From NCBI GenBank assembly GCA_037039925.1, contig JAXRKP010000043.1, positions 370,234-434,233 on the forward strand: DNA of 64,000 nucleotides. Direction: 5' to 3'. Shown here one piece after another: positions 32,622-43,800 of this stretch. Source of the DNA: Doris montereyensis (Eukaryota > Mollusca > Gastropoda > Nudibranchia > Dorididae). Position numbers and translations under genes: made by a program. Positions within the stretch are counted from its first letter, which is position 1; each line of letters opens with the position of its first letter. The notes below the pieces were generated by a model that searched no databases, was not told the DNA's origin, and saw nothing but the letters and a program-made list of their open reading frames with translations.

Positions 32622-32787
32622 CTGGAGGAGCAGAACGTTGGCTTTGTATAGTGTACACCTTCGGCATTTCAGGTAACAATCTATTTCAGGCTTCCAGTAA
32701 ATGATCAAAAGTATGAAGCCGAGACTCAGGAACACCAACAGGTAAAAAAACTGTTTTAAGAGTGGAATCCTCGTAGCCCCAGCATTC
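32622..32787 (-). CDS. ATP13A: ATP13A exon: N-terminal hydrophobic segment
   Basis: This minus-strand exon has acceptor 'tttcatcag' and donor GTATGC. It reads ECWGYEDSTLKTVF, then YLLVFLSLGFILLIIYW, KPE, and CRRCTLYKANVLLLQ. The G-Y motif, one strongly hydrophobic stretch of about 20 residues ending in YW-x-P-E, and the V-LLL end match the membrane-associated N-terminus of ATP13A2/ATP13A3. The GY-to-YW spacing is close to that of human ATP13A3 as I remember it. A run of seven A at 32744-32750 (plus strand) holds one base too many and shifts the frame. A second frame is open across the whole exon, but it loses the GY motif and the splice phase of the upstream exon. Confidence 0.9.
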
Positions 32788-32892
32788 CTGATGAAAGAAA
32801 ACAAATTGAGAACAAGTCAATTAAACAAACACATTCACACAAAGTGTATTATAATCAATAAAGAAAAAAAGTATACACATAGACCTTGATTG

Positions 32893-33060
32893 GATTGTAC
32901 CCACATCCACGACTAGGATCAAGGTTAAGGGATCTTTATTAACGTACACAGAGCATTGTGATCTGCAGACAGGGTCTCGTTGTTATCGCTTGTCCCAAAT
33001 GGGATTAGGTGTTGATCTACCTACCTGGACAAGGAGGTTGGATTTTGCTCAGAAAAGAAA
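32893..33060 (-). mobile_element. SINE-A, partial
   Basis: 'acccacatccacgactagg', 'agggatctttattaacgtac', 'gtgttgatctacctacctgg'. The tRNA-like head is missing. Confidence 0.7.
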
Positions 33061-33155
33061 AATTCTGCTGTTATGCTGTATTAAAAAAATATATATTTTG
33101 AGAAGGATATTATATATATCTCCATTATATGGGAAATAATTAGGAATATACTCAC

Positions 33156-33244
33156 GAGTTCTTCCTCTGTCCCTCTGTTCAACGTGTCAAAGTTGAGAAG
33201 AAGGGAGTGTTGTGATGACGCTGATACGTTGATGCCTCCATTAT
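33156..33244 (-). CDS. ATP13A: ATP13A exon 2: N-terminal cytosolic segment
   Basis: This 89-base minus-strand exon has acceptor 'tttgtcag' and donor GTGAGT, with the frame intact. It reads NGGINVSASSQHSLLLNF, then DTLNRGTEEEL. It joins in phase 0 to ECWGYED in the next exon, giving an acidic EEE-x-E-x-x-GY lead like the EDEMEIYGY of human ATP13A3. Its first two bases complete an aspartate codon left by the putative start exon. An ATG in another frame near its 5' end is followed by an early stop. Confidence 0.75.
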
Positions 33245-33344
33245 CTGACAAAGAGGAAAAATAAAAAGGCGAGAACACAAGCAAATGAAAATAAAATAAA
33301 AAGTTTTTCCATTTTAACCGGCAGAATAGGATGCAAACACAAAG

Positions 33345-33545
33345 GACAACAAAAATTCCTTCAGGGCCCTTATGGCCGGAGTTTATCTCAGTTTCTATAT
33401 AACATAAAGTGGAACAGGTGATAATAATCACACCCTGGACAAGATGCTAGTCTGTTGCAGAATTTTACTTGCAAGCTGTTACTGGTATCCATTTTGCATG
33501 GAGGAAAATGTGTGTGAAGTGTCTTGCCTATCTCACAGAAATTTA
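33345..33545 (-). mobile_element. SINE-B, 3' part
   Basis: 'aattccttcagggccctt', 'ataaagtggaacaggtgataa', 'aagatgctagtctgttgcag', 'gtgtgaagtgtcttgcc'. The tRNA-like head is absent. Confidence 0.7.
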
Positions 33546-33634
33546 ACATTGTTTGTTTATAAACTTGTAGTTCATACTTCATCATATTCCTTTTTGTCTG
33601 TCTTTTCTTTTCACCAGTACAATAGTATGGTAAA

Positions 33635-33925
33635 TAGAGTTCCTTCAAGACCTTTACGACCCAATGAGTGAAGCTTATCCCAGTTTCTGTAGCATGAAAC
33701 GGAACAGGTGTTATAATCACCCCCAGGACATGACACTAGCCTGACACAGGTTTTTACTCCCTAACTGTTGCTGGTACCCATTCACACCTGGGTCAAGTGG
33801 GTAAAATGTGTGTAAACTGTCTTTCCCACAAGAACGTAACTTTGGAACCTAGCTGTGCTAAGATAATTTGAGCCGAGGACTTCATGATCCGAAGTCCGAC
33901 AGCTTTACCACATCAGTACAATACA
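33635..33925 (-). mobile_element. SINE-B, near full length
   Basis: 'gagttccttcaagaccttta', 'gaaacggaacaggtgtta', 'cactagcctgacacagg', 'gtacccattcacacctggg', then a degenerate head 'acttcatgatccgaagtcc'. It lies about 90 bp from another SINE-B in the same orientation. Confidence 0.75.
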
Positions 33926-34612
33926 ATAACCACCTGTAATCCCGGCCTCTCTCATGTGTAATGTTTTTGAGCTGTGCATTCTTGCCAACTGGAGTAATAA
34001 TGGGTTTGTCAACCAAATGACAATTTACTCTAAGTTGACATAGTGTCCACCCACAAAATCTGATAATATTGCTTGAGCATGCGAAAGATTTACATCAAAC
34101 ACAGACTTCACATCTTAAACACAGAACTTATGAGAACTAGAAACAGCCAGGGAACTCTCCCGTCCAGATGCCCCAGCATTATGTCCCTAAATAAACACCA
34201 GGGAAACCTACGCCGACTGGCCCGGTAGGTGCCGCGTAATGTTGCATCACTGGCATGCAACCAAGAATTTTTACAATTCCGCCCTTTGAATGAAAAACAT
34301 GACTTTTAATTTTAAAAGCTAATTTACTCGCCTCACAGTGCGTTGCTATATCTTAAAGTCATATATTTGGAATCCTTAGGTTCTAAGCTTTAACATGATA
34401 TACAACACTTGTAACAAATATAAAATGTTGACAAAAGAGGGAAATGAGTAGACTAGATCTCCTGCCATCTCTAGATCTAGATTTCTAAACTCTTTACCAA
34501 ATCTAAATCTAGAGCTCTAGAAATATATCAAATCACTAAATTAAATTGTCTCGATCTAGATTTATATCTATTCTTCACTGGCTACAATAGATATATCTAG
34601 ATCTAGATTTAC
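33926..34612. other. Unassigned sequence between exons 1 and 2
   Basis: AT-rich intron with GATCTA clusters near 34450-34600. No dispersed family or exon is recognised here. Confidence 0.45.
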
Positions 34613-34628
34613 CTGTAGGGAGATTCAT
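34613..34628 (-). CDS. ATP13A: ATP13A putative first coding exon (start codon)
   Basis: The minus-strand ATG at 34628 gives five codons (MNLPT) plus one base, then donor GTAAAT. The single leftover base completes GAT with the first two bases of exon 2, so the phase fits exactly. An in-frame TAA lies about 60 bases upstream with no other ATG in that frame, which is why this start was chosen. Upstream ATGs in other frames exist, and the 5' untranslated region and promoter cannot be placed. Very short start exons are hard to prove, so confidence is moderate. Confidence 0.45.
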
Positions 34629-35230
34629 ATTTGTAGCAATAGACACGGAATCGCATACTGGAATCACATGCCAGGTGATGAAGGACTGTTAGATCTTATA
34701 TCCTGTATAGATATATCAAGAATTAGAATCAATGCTGTTTTCCTAGAGACCCACTGTAGTTGACTATCGAAGGTAGAAATTACACAGAGCAAAAGAACAC
34801 AGCCAAATTTGTTCACTTGCGAAAAATTCAGCGAGTGGAAATGGGCCTAGATCTAGATCTAGTAGTGTAGTAGCGGCCGAGATCCTCAGGTTTTCAGCTG
34901 TTTTGTTCGGATCTATTTGCTAACTGCCATCAACATCCGGTCGGAGTGTGTCAAGGGTAGGGTTGAGTAGAGTTGAGTGCAAGACCTAAAATCTAAGTTT
35001 GCTGATTTTAGGCTATAACTATAAGCATAACTAGTCCATATCTTTCAAATATATCTTTATTCCCCCATCATGAGGCATGCCTACGTTTATCGTTCATGAC
35101 GCTAACAAGTCAACAAGAGAGGCGCACAAAAATAAATGTTAACAATCACTCGTTCAATATGATGGTCATGCTTGTTGACGAAAAAATACAAACAATTGTC
35201 TCATTATTTATGGGCGGACACGATAATGAT
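34629..35230. other. Region upstream of the putative ATP13A start
   Basis: Unique sequence with GATCTA clusters and 'gtagcggccgagatcc' near 34870. It would hold the 5' untranslated region and promoter of the minus-strand gene if the start is right. No TATA box or initiator can be supported. Confidence 0.35.
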
Positions 35231-35239
35231 GATGATGAC

Positions 35240-35240
35240 A

Positions 35241-35307
<67 letters not shown>

Positions 35308-35330
35308 TGATGATGATGATGATAATAATA
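35240..35330. repeat. (TAA)n and (GAT)n microsatellite
   Basis: About 20 TAA units, then GAT units. Asn/Asp or Ile/Met frames here are artefacts. Confidence 0.95.
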
Positions 35331-35439
35331 ATAGTATTGGCTATGATATCACAATGATAATGAGGAGGAGGAAGACAATAATAATAATGATGCCCTTATT
35401 TATTGAAATGATATGATGGTGACAAAGACGACGATGATG

Positions 35440-35467
35440 ATCCTGCTGCTGATCATCATTATCATCA

Positions 35468-35550
<83 letters not shown>

Positions 35551-36180
35551 CATCTTCATGTCGGCAACATCACAAAAATCATCCTCATCCTCATCATTAT
35601 TATCATCATCATCACTCATATCATCACCATCACCATCATCATCATAATCATCATCATCAATAATCATCATTATCATCATTTCTATAATCATCATCATTCA
35701 TATCATCATCATGATCATATCTTCATCATCGTCATCATCATGATCATTCATATCTTTATCATCGTTATCATCATTATCATTCACATCATCATCATCCTCA
35801 TCACCATCACTCATTTTATCATCATCATCAACATCACTCATATGATAATCATCATCATCAGCATCATCATCACCATCATCATCATCATTCATATCATCAT
35901 AATTCATATCATCATCGTTCATATCATCACCATCCATATCATCATCATCATCATCACTCAAATCATCATCATTCATATCATCATCACCATCATCATTATC
36001 ATCATCATCACTCATATCATCATCGTCATCATCGTCAAAAGCAGTCATATCATCATCATTCATATCATCATCTTTTATATCATCATCATCCTCATCATCC
36101 TCATCATCCTCACGCATATCATCATCTTTCATATCATCATCATTCATATCATCATCAAAATCACTCATATCACCATATAA
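35440..36180. repeat. (TA)n core in a long (ATC)n-type tract
   Basis: (TA)n at 35470-35548 is followed by about 630 bases of TCA/ATC trinucleotides with TTC, CTC and ACC interruptions. Asp-rich minus-strand and Ile/His-rich plus-strand frames over this tract are artefacts. Confidence 0.95.
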
Positions 36181-36386
36181 TCCCTATCACTACCATCATC
36201 AGTATCAAGCTACGTTTGCTGCTGATGATGATAATAATTTAGATGTTAACGGTGTTGATAAAAACTGCAGGTTACTGTCGTATCAGAAGGTCAATTTGAT
36301 CTGGATTTTGTCAACAGTAGGACTACAAAGTATCCAGTTCAAAGATCACTAAAGATAACCAACGTAAGGATGGAGAGTCGGAAAAC

Positions 36387-36940
<554 letters not shown>

Positions 36941-37019
36941 ACAGGAACAGAGACAGACACAAACAGAGAGACACAGAGAGACACACAGACAGACAAAGAC
37001 AGAGATAGAGACAAACAGA

Positions 37020-37305
37020 CAGATCTCGAGTTTTTTCGGTAGGATTTTTAATTTAATACGGATGCTCTGCAGTTAAGGGAACTTTAACGTGCACAGCGTG
37101 TTGTGATTTGGACACGGGACCTCCTGTTTACCGTCCGTGTCCGACGGGAGTAGGTGTCGATTCACCTATTTGGACCAGGCGAGTGGGGGGGTGAATTTTA
37201 CTTGACAAAAAAACAGGGATATCTGTTCAACTGTCGACGGGGCTTGAACCCACAACATTTGGGTGGAGAGGCCGACACCTTACCTCTTGGTTACCGAGCC
37301 CACCC
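37020..37305 (-). mobile_element. SINE-A, full length
   Basis: 'tttttcggtaggattttta', 'gggaactttaacgtgcacag', 'cgggacctcctgttt', 'gtgtccgacgggagtagg', then reverse-strand tRNA-like head at 37240-37305 with B box 'gcttgaaccc' and 'gaggccgacaccttacctc'. Confidence 0.85.
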
Positions 37306-37487
37306 CTCTGGATCGTCATAAAGCCGAGTATATATTCAGTGGTATCGCTCGTCGTAGTATACTCTATCGACGGCCTTCTTTTGTGTTGATGTAGGCTAAT
37401 CACACAGTCACGTGGTATTGCCCTCGAGGGAAATGTTCTTACCTGTCTATGATATTTAGCCTAACGTAGGTCAAGGTTTTATTTTAC

Positions 37488-37565
37488 GTACTTACTTACT
37501 TACTTACTTACTTACACTTACTTACTTACTTGTTTACTTACTTACTTACTTAGCTACTTACTTAA
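37488..37565. repeat. (ACTT)n tract, 3' tail of LINE A
   Basis: About 18 ACTT units, read as (TAAG)n on the minus strand, directly after the C-terminal coding remnant of LINE A. Short microsatellite tails are characteristic of RTE-type LINEs. Confidence 0.85.
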
Positions 37566-37869
37566 ACCCATACCTCTGAGATGAGCATAAGCCATCGACA
37601 CCCCCCATTGCACTCTGTCCTGGGCTGCCTGATCAGCTCCTGTCCAGTTGGTTCCCTGCGTCCTGATTTGGTCTTCATTATACTATATCTAGCGTCGTGT
37701 CCAGGTCAGGTACTGGCGTTTGGTGTTAGTGTTAGATGCTGGTTTCCCTGAAGGTGTGTGTGGATTTTCCAACTCAACCCCACTTTCTCCGCAGGATTGT
37801 TTGGCCAATGATCTGTGGATTTTCTGGCCATCTTAAAGATTCCAGGTGTTACTGCTCGGCTGTGATCTA

Positions 37870-38570
37870 AAGATATGACTCTTCATTCCTGTTAATGATC
37901 TTTGTGTGGATTTTCTGCATGTGATCTTAAAGATGTGACTCAGACAGGTGTTAATGAAGGTGTGGATTTTCTGGCGTGTGATCTTAAAGATGTGACTCAG
38001 ACAGGTGTTAATGAATGGTGTGATTGATCTTAAAGATGCGACTCAGATCTTAATGAAGGTGTGGAGATGTGATCGATATGACTCAAACAGGTGTTAATGA
38101 AGGTGGGATTTACTGGCCATGTGATCTTAAAGATGCGACTCAGAGTCAGACAGGTGTTAATGAAGGTGTGGATTTTCTGGCATGTGATCTTAAAGATGTG
38201 ACTCAGAGTCAAACAGGTGTTAATGAAGTGTGGATTTTCTGGCATGTGATCTTAAAGATGCGACTCAGACAGGTGTTAATGAAGGTGTGGATTTACTGGC
38301 CATGTGATCTTAAAGATGCGACTCAGAGTCAGGGTGTTAATGAATGTGACTCAGAGTGTTTGGATTTTCAGGTGTTAATGAATGTGATCTTAAAGATGCG
38401 ACTTAGACAGGTGTTAATGAAGGTGAGATTATTTTTTTGCCATTTGATCTTAAAGATGCGACTTTAGACAGGTGTTAATGAAGGTGAATTTACGGCCATG
38501 TGATCTTAAAGCGTGACCAGACAGGTGAATGAAGGTGTGGATTTACAATATGATCTTAAAGATATGACTC
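37870..38570. repeat. 57-64-bp array amplified from LINE A (FINTCL block)
   Basis: About 11 units of 'gatcttaaagatgcgactc', 'agacaggtgttaatgaagg', 'tgtggattttctggccatgt'. On the minus strand the unit encodes HTFINTCLSRIFKITWP, the segment that follows the YGxEtW box in this LINE family. LINE A sequence continues on both sides. Confidence 0.9.
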
Positions 38571-38870
38571 AGACAGGATCTCTCACAGCCATATCTCACA
38601 GCCATATCTCACAGTCACACAGCTACACAGCACAGCCATACCTCACAGCCATATCTCACAGCCATACCTCACAGTCATATCTCACAGCCATATCTCACAG
38701 CCATATATCACAGCCATACCTCACAGCCATATCTCACAGCCATATCTCACAGTCATATCTCACAGCCATATATCACAGCCATATCTCACAGTCATATCTC
38801 ACAGCCATATCTCACACTCACAGGCCAAATCTCACAGCCATATCTCACAGCCATAGGGCAGGACCGAATT
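38570..38870. repeat. 13-bp array amplified from LINE A (YGCEIW box)
   Basis: About 20 units of 'catatctcacagc'. On the minus strand this is 'gctgtgagatatg', part of the codons for YGCEIW. The last unit merges without a break into LPYGCEIW of LINE A at 38845-38870. Confidence 0.9.
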
Positions 38871-39415
38871 TACATTTGATTTAAAGATATGTATCTTTGA
38901 TTTCATATTATGTATCTTTCTTGAGGCCCAGACACTCATGAGCATGATAAATGTTGTTCGGGCCTTGCCTATCCTGGCTGCGACACGTTCAGCACGCCCC
39001 CCCCCCCCCCCCTGCTTATCAACCACACTTCACATTTACACAAATGAGTCTATTTCCCCTGATGGGTTCTTCCCCTACACTGTGAATGGGGTTTTTAATG
39101 TGGTGTTTATCTTTATCACCTCTGTCTTCTCCCTTTGATCTTCAGCCCTATCCATGTTGATGTTGTCTCAAGGTGGGGGGGGGGGCTTGCCCTTTGTTTG
39201 TGTGTCATTGTAGGAGAGCAGGGCTAGTTCATCAGCAAAATCAAGGTCGTACAGCTGCGTGCATAGTGTTCCTTGTATCCCCTTGTTCATGCCTCCTGCT
39301 GTGGTCTTCAGCATCCAGTCAATTACTAGGAGGAAGAGGAAGGGTAACAGCATATATCCCTGACGTACTCCAGTCTTTATCTCAAAACTGTCTCACAATT
39401 GGGTTGCATGGACAA

Positions 39416-39426
39416 CCCTGCAGCTC
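39416..39426. repeat. Target-site duplication of LINE B, left
   Basis: CCCTGCAGCTC, identical to 40803-40813. It lies where LINE A coding sequence resumes (SCRVVHATQL) after the LINE B (GAAA)n tail. Confidence 0.9.
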
Positions 39427-40802
39427 TTCTTTCTTTCTTTCTTTTCACGTCCCATTCTACCTTTCGGTGCATGGGTTTTAGATGCCCGAAATGATCCTTC
39501 TCTAGGCTTCCCTGTCCTGACTTTTTCTGTTATCTTCCATGAAAGTTAAATTTATTTGCGTTAATGCCTCTTTTATATCTTCTTCCCATTTTATCCGAGG
39601 TCTGCTTTTGGCCTTTTACCTTGAGTTTTAGCACTATATACTGATTTTGCTATTCTATTGTCATTCATTCTGTTAACATGTCCAAACCATCTCAGTTGAT
39701 TCATTTTTATCTTAGTTTTTAATGCTATCTGCTTTGGTTTGATCTCTTATTGTTGTGTTTCTGATTTTGTCACTTTAGTTTTCCCTACTATTCTTAAATA
39801 TTTCATTTCGGCTGCCTGTACTCTACTTTATTGCCTACTGTCTAAGGTCCAGGTTTCACTGCCATAGAGGAGAGTAGGACAATAAATTGTGTTGTATACT
39901 GCCATTTTAGTTGTTGTTGACAATTCTTATTTACCTACAAATGCCTTTCCTAGATGGTTATATATTGCACTTGTCTTTTTGATTCTCTGGCTGATTTATT
40001 CTCTTAGTATTCCTTCTGAGTTAATCATTACTCCTAAGTAATTGTAGCTTTGAACTTGTTCTAAAATCTCCTGCCTAATTTAAGAAGTTGTGTTTTAGCT
40101 TCCCTAGTTACTCGCATTGTTTTGGTTTTCTTTGCATTTACTTTCATTCCTCTTTTATTTGATTCATTATTCATTATGTTGATGTTTAACTGGAGGCCCC
40201 TTTCTGATTTTCCAAACAGAACTAAATCATCAACAAATGAAATCATTGATACATTTACTGGTTTGAGCTTCCACATACCCACATTCATTTTCTTCATTTT
40301 TGAGGATGCATTTGCGACTGAATCCATAAATGTGATAAACAAAAGAGGACTTAGGTGACAACCCTGTCTTACTCCTATATCTACATCAAATTCTTCTGAT
40401 ACATTTCCAGCTACTCTCATTGCACATGTTGGTTTATTGTAAAACCCTTAAAATGGCTTTCATTAAATTTTTGCTCTACGTTGTGTTCTTTTTAAGGCAT
40501 GCCATAGTTCGTCCCTCCTCACAGTGTCAAATGCCTTTTCTAAGTCAATAAAACACAGGTGCAAGTCAATGTTTTTCTCAAGGAATTTTTCTATTATTTG
40601 TCCAATTGTAAATATGTGATCTTGTACACTTCTTCCTGGTCTAAATCCACTCTGGTGTTTTTCAATCTGATCCTCTACTCTTTTCCTTACTTGATCTGCT
40701 CCTGGGGCTTTTCCTAATTTCACTTTTCTTATAGTTGTTTGAAGTTCTTCCATTGAGATATCTACATCTTCAGCTGTCTCATCTCGATTACTTATTACTC
40801 TT
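39427..40802 (-). mobile_element. LINE B: 5'-truncated LINE nested inside LINE A
   Basis: A 1376-bp insertion flanked by an 11-bp target duplication and ending in a (GAAA)n tail at 39427-39445. Minus-strand coding fragments are MEELQTTIRKVKLGKAPGAD, HQSGFRPGRSVQDHIF, CFIDLEKAFDTVRRDELWHA (all about 40480-40740), DIGVRQGCHLSPLLFITFMD and SFVDDLVLFGKSE (40061-40420). Further downstream comes the C-terminal LLYGSETW-like region (about 39860) and QLRWFGHVNRMN (about 39690). It has several stops and an internal deletion after GKAPGAD. It is 5'-truncated, so this is a dead insertion. It belongs to a different LINE family from LINE A, since its finger and palm wording differ throughout. Confidence 0.85.
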
Positions 40803-40813
40803 CCCTGCAGCTC
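40803..40813. repeat. Target-site duplication of LINE B, right
   Basis: CCCTGCAGCTC, the partner of 39416-39426. On the LINE A side the coding frame reads SLIRYNYQDMSC up to this point and continues beyond LINE B. Confidence 0.9.
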
Positions 40814-41074
40814 ATATCCTGATAATTGTACCGGATGAGGGAGATAACCTCCGAATCCATAATGTCTGAGTAGTTTCAATAGTGTTTCTCTGCCTACTCT
40901 GTCGAAAGCCTTTTCATAGTCAATGAAGTTGAGGAGAATCTCCATTCCGAGGATCTGAAAATGGCAGTCCGGTCGGCACATGATCTGTTCCGCCGAAATC
41001 CCGAATGTTGATGTCTGAGCTTCGGGTCAACTGTTTCTTTATCCTCTCCATTAACTTTAAGACCCTGCTGAAGA

Positions 41075-41650
41075 CCTTCCCTGTTGAGACGAAGCATAAT
41101 CTCTCCATAATTGTTGCAGTTGATAAGATCTTCTCTCTTTAGTAACTTGACCATGATCACCGACGAAGCATAATCTCTCCATAATTGCTGCAGTTGATAA
41201 GATCTTCTCTCTTGTAACTTGACCATGATCACCGACGAATTCTCCATGCTGCAGTTGATAAGATCTTCTGGTCAAAGACCATGATCACCGACGAAGCATA
41301 ATCTCTCCATAATTGCTGCAGTTGATAAGATCTTCTCTCTTTTAGTAACTTGACCATGATCACCGACGAAGCATAATCTCTCCATAATTGCTGCAGTTGA
41401 TAAGATCTTCTCTTTTAGTAACTCTTGACACCATGATCACCGACGAAGCATAATCTTCCATAATTGCTGCAGTTGATAAGATCTTCTCTTTAGTAACTTG
41501 ACCATGATCACCGACGAAGCATAATCTCTCCATAATTGTTGCAGTTGATAAGATCTTCTCTCTTTAGTAACTTGACCATGATCACCGACGAAGCATAATC
41601 TCTCCATAATTGCTTGATAAGATCTTCTCTTTAGTAACTTGACCATGATA
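41075..41650. repeat. 74-bp array amplified from LINE A (VKL/NY-GEIML block)
   Basis: About eight units. On the minus strand each encodes MVKLLKREDLINC, NYGEIMLRR, the counterpart of the VKLPKKGDL-x-x-C-x-NYRGI segment of LINE reverse transcriptases. LINE A sequence flanks it on both sides in the same orientation. Confidence 0.92.
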
Positions 41651-42419
41651 CCTTCCTCCACTGGGTTCTCCTCTCCATTCCATATCTTGCCAAAGGGTTT
41701 ATGAAGTAGCCGACGTTGACAGCTGTCCCTATATTATATCTACTTTAATGGTTTCTGCTGGGATTCCGTCAGGATTTGCTGCCTTCACACTTTTCAACAT
41801 CAGATTGGCTTTTCTGATCTCTACATTCGATGATCTGCTCGCACTTAATTGATAGTTATGTCTCAGCTTGTGATAGATCCGGTGTTGCCTCTGGTGCAGG
41901 ACGGTTCAGCGGTTTTGTGAAATGTCATTTCTATCTTTTCAGCTGTTCTTGTGTTGTTGTGAGGGTCTTCCCATTCTTGTCTTTGATTGGCTTGTTGTTC
42001 TGTTGGAACTTTTCTGTTAGTTTTTTTTTGTGGGGCTGTACACCTCTGATGTTGCCCTGTCCTGCTAATCCTCTGTTTGTTTTGTCAGTCGATCAAGTCC
42101 CTTTGTAAATTGTTAATGCTTTCTTCCTTCTTTGTCCGTCTTGGAGTACTTTTCCTGTGCGTGTGCTTTGCCTGATCTTGTCGGCTCATATTTAGTGTGC
42201 TCTCTTTTCTTTTCTTGCATTCAGCTTCTGAATTGTGTCTGCAGAAATGTGCTCTTTATATTCTGTCTTCTTCTACCTAAGTAATTCTTCTGTGCATGTG
42301 CAAATGTCACATTTTCTTAGTGTGTTGCCACTGATTTTTTGCCTACAATTAAAAATGTTTTAAAACACGGGTTAATAGTCCGTGTCCCCGCAAACGTGAG
42401 GGCTTGCCTATTGTACAGC

Positions 42420-42640
42420 AGGCCATTTTATTCCTTCTACACTTTCTGGGGGAGCATATAATACACTAGGATGGTTAGGAGCTTCGTTTTAACATTTTGA
42501 CAAGATCTGTCTCCACCTATAACTGAGTCCTCCTTCACACCTGAGTTAAATGAGAAAAGCTGAGTGAAGTACCTTGTCTTAGAGTACAACGTTGGGAAAA
42601 TCCACAGAAACAAGCCATGGGGTTTTGAACCAGCGTCGTC
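42420..42640 (-). mobile_element. SINE-B-like element feeding the 51-bp array
   Basis: 'ccttcacacctgagttaaatgag', 'gtgaagtaccttgtcttag', 'gtacaacgttggg', then reverse-strand B box 'gggttttgaacc'. The order parallels 33770-33900. The head then repeats rightward as a satellite. Confidence 0.6.
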
Positions 42641-43800
42641 GTATTAACAAAATCACAGGACGAGCCATGGGGTTTTGAACCAGTGTCGTCGTATTAACAA
42701 AATCAGCGAGCCATGGGGTTTTGAACCAGTGTCGTATTAACAAAATCACAGGGACAGGCCATGGGGTTTTGAACCAGTGTCGTCGTATTAACAAAATCAC
42801 AGGGACGAGCCATGGGGTTTTGAACCAGTGTCGTCGTATTAACAAAATCACAGGGACAGCCATGGGGTTTTGAACCAGTGTCGTCGTGATTAACAAAATC
42901 ACAGGGACGAGCCATGGGGTTTTGAACCAGTGTCGTCGTATTAACAAAATCAACCAGGGATTAATAAAATCACAGAGCCAGCCACGGTTTTGAACCAGTG
43001 TCGTCGTGATTAACAAAATCACAGGGACAAGCCATGGGGTTTTGAACCAGTGTCGTCGTATTAACAAATCAAAATCACAGGGACAGGCCATGGGGTTTTG
43101 AACCAGTGTCGTTGTATTAACAAAATCACAGGGACGAGCCATGGGGTTTTGAACCAGTGTCGTCGTATTAACAAAATCACAGGGACAGGCCATGGGGTTT
43201 TGAACCAGTGTCGTCGTATTAACAAAATCAGAGGACGAGCCATGGGGTTTTGAACCAGTGTCGTTGTATTAACAAAATCACAGGGCTACAAGGCCAACAG
43301 TTGGTATGGCTGTGGTGACAGTGAAAAAGGCATCCAACCATGAAAGGTGCAAAGCTATCGTATTAACAAAATCACAGGGACAGTGTGTTGAAAGCCAGTG
43401 TCGTTTTATTAACTCAATTAAAAATGGTCGTTTAACAACACACAATATAATTCTGAACCAGTGTCGTCGTATTAACAAAATCACAGGGACAAGCCATGGG
43501 GTTTTGTCTGTCTGCCAGTTCTCTATTCTTTCTCTCTTAACAAAATCACAGGGACAGAGCCATGGGTTTTTGAACCAAGATCTGTCTCCACCTATTAACT
43601 CTCTCCTCAGGGACAGGCCATGGGGTTTTGAAAAGAGGCCCTCCAACTCTTTCTCTCAAAGCTATCTTTCTCTCAGTCAATCGTCGTATTAACAAAATCA
43701 AGGGACAGGTCATTGGGTTTTGAACCAGCGTCGTCGTATTAACAAAATCACACAATATAATTCTGACATGGGGTTTTGAATTGCCAGTCTCTGTCGTCTG
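42600..43800. repeat. 51-bp array amplified from a SINE tRNA-like head
   Basis: About 17 recognisable units of 'ccatggggttttgaaccag', 'tgtcgtcgtattaac', 'aaaatcacagggacgag'. Each unit carries the B-box remnant 'ggttttgaacc'. After 43300 units become scrambled with inserted 'tctgtctgtctgcc' and 'ctctctctcaaag' pieces. Confidence 0.88.

Larger units (their letters stand above)
37488..42300 (-). mobile_element. LINE A: RTE-like non-LTR retrotransposon, decayed and internally expanded
   Basis: Minus-strand fragments of one reverse transcriptase ORF appear in correct order. They are an N-terminal connector (TIQKLNARKEKRE, near 42235; KPIKDKNGKTL, near 42000), NPDGIPAETIK (41760), the VKL-x-K-x-DL-NC-NY block (41080-41650), HSGFRRNRSCADR (41000), FIDYEKAFDRV (40900), LLPFLFLLVIDWML (39340), LDFADELALLSYND (39250), IGKARTTF (38960), the YGCEIW box (38860), an FINTCL block (38000-38500), ILRRKWG (37790) and a last DGLC remnant (37590). 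The FADD-type catalytic box has become FADE. Frameshifts and stops abound, so it is inactive. It hosts three tandem arrays built from its own coding sequence and one nested LINE. The APE endonuclease domain is not seen. Confidence 0.85.

Noticed and set aside
34150..34260. Possible BIR-domain exon (ETYADWP reading)
   Set aside because: Only a short WP-containing stretch fits. The expected Cys and His ligands are absent and there are no clear splice sites.
35341..36180. Asp-rich and Ile/His-rich frames
   Set aside because: They are translations of (ATC)n trinucleotide repeats.
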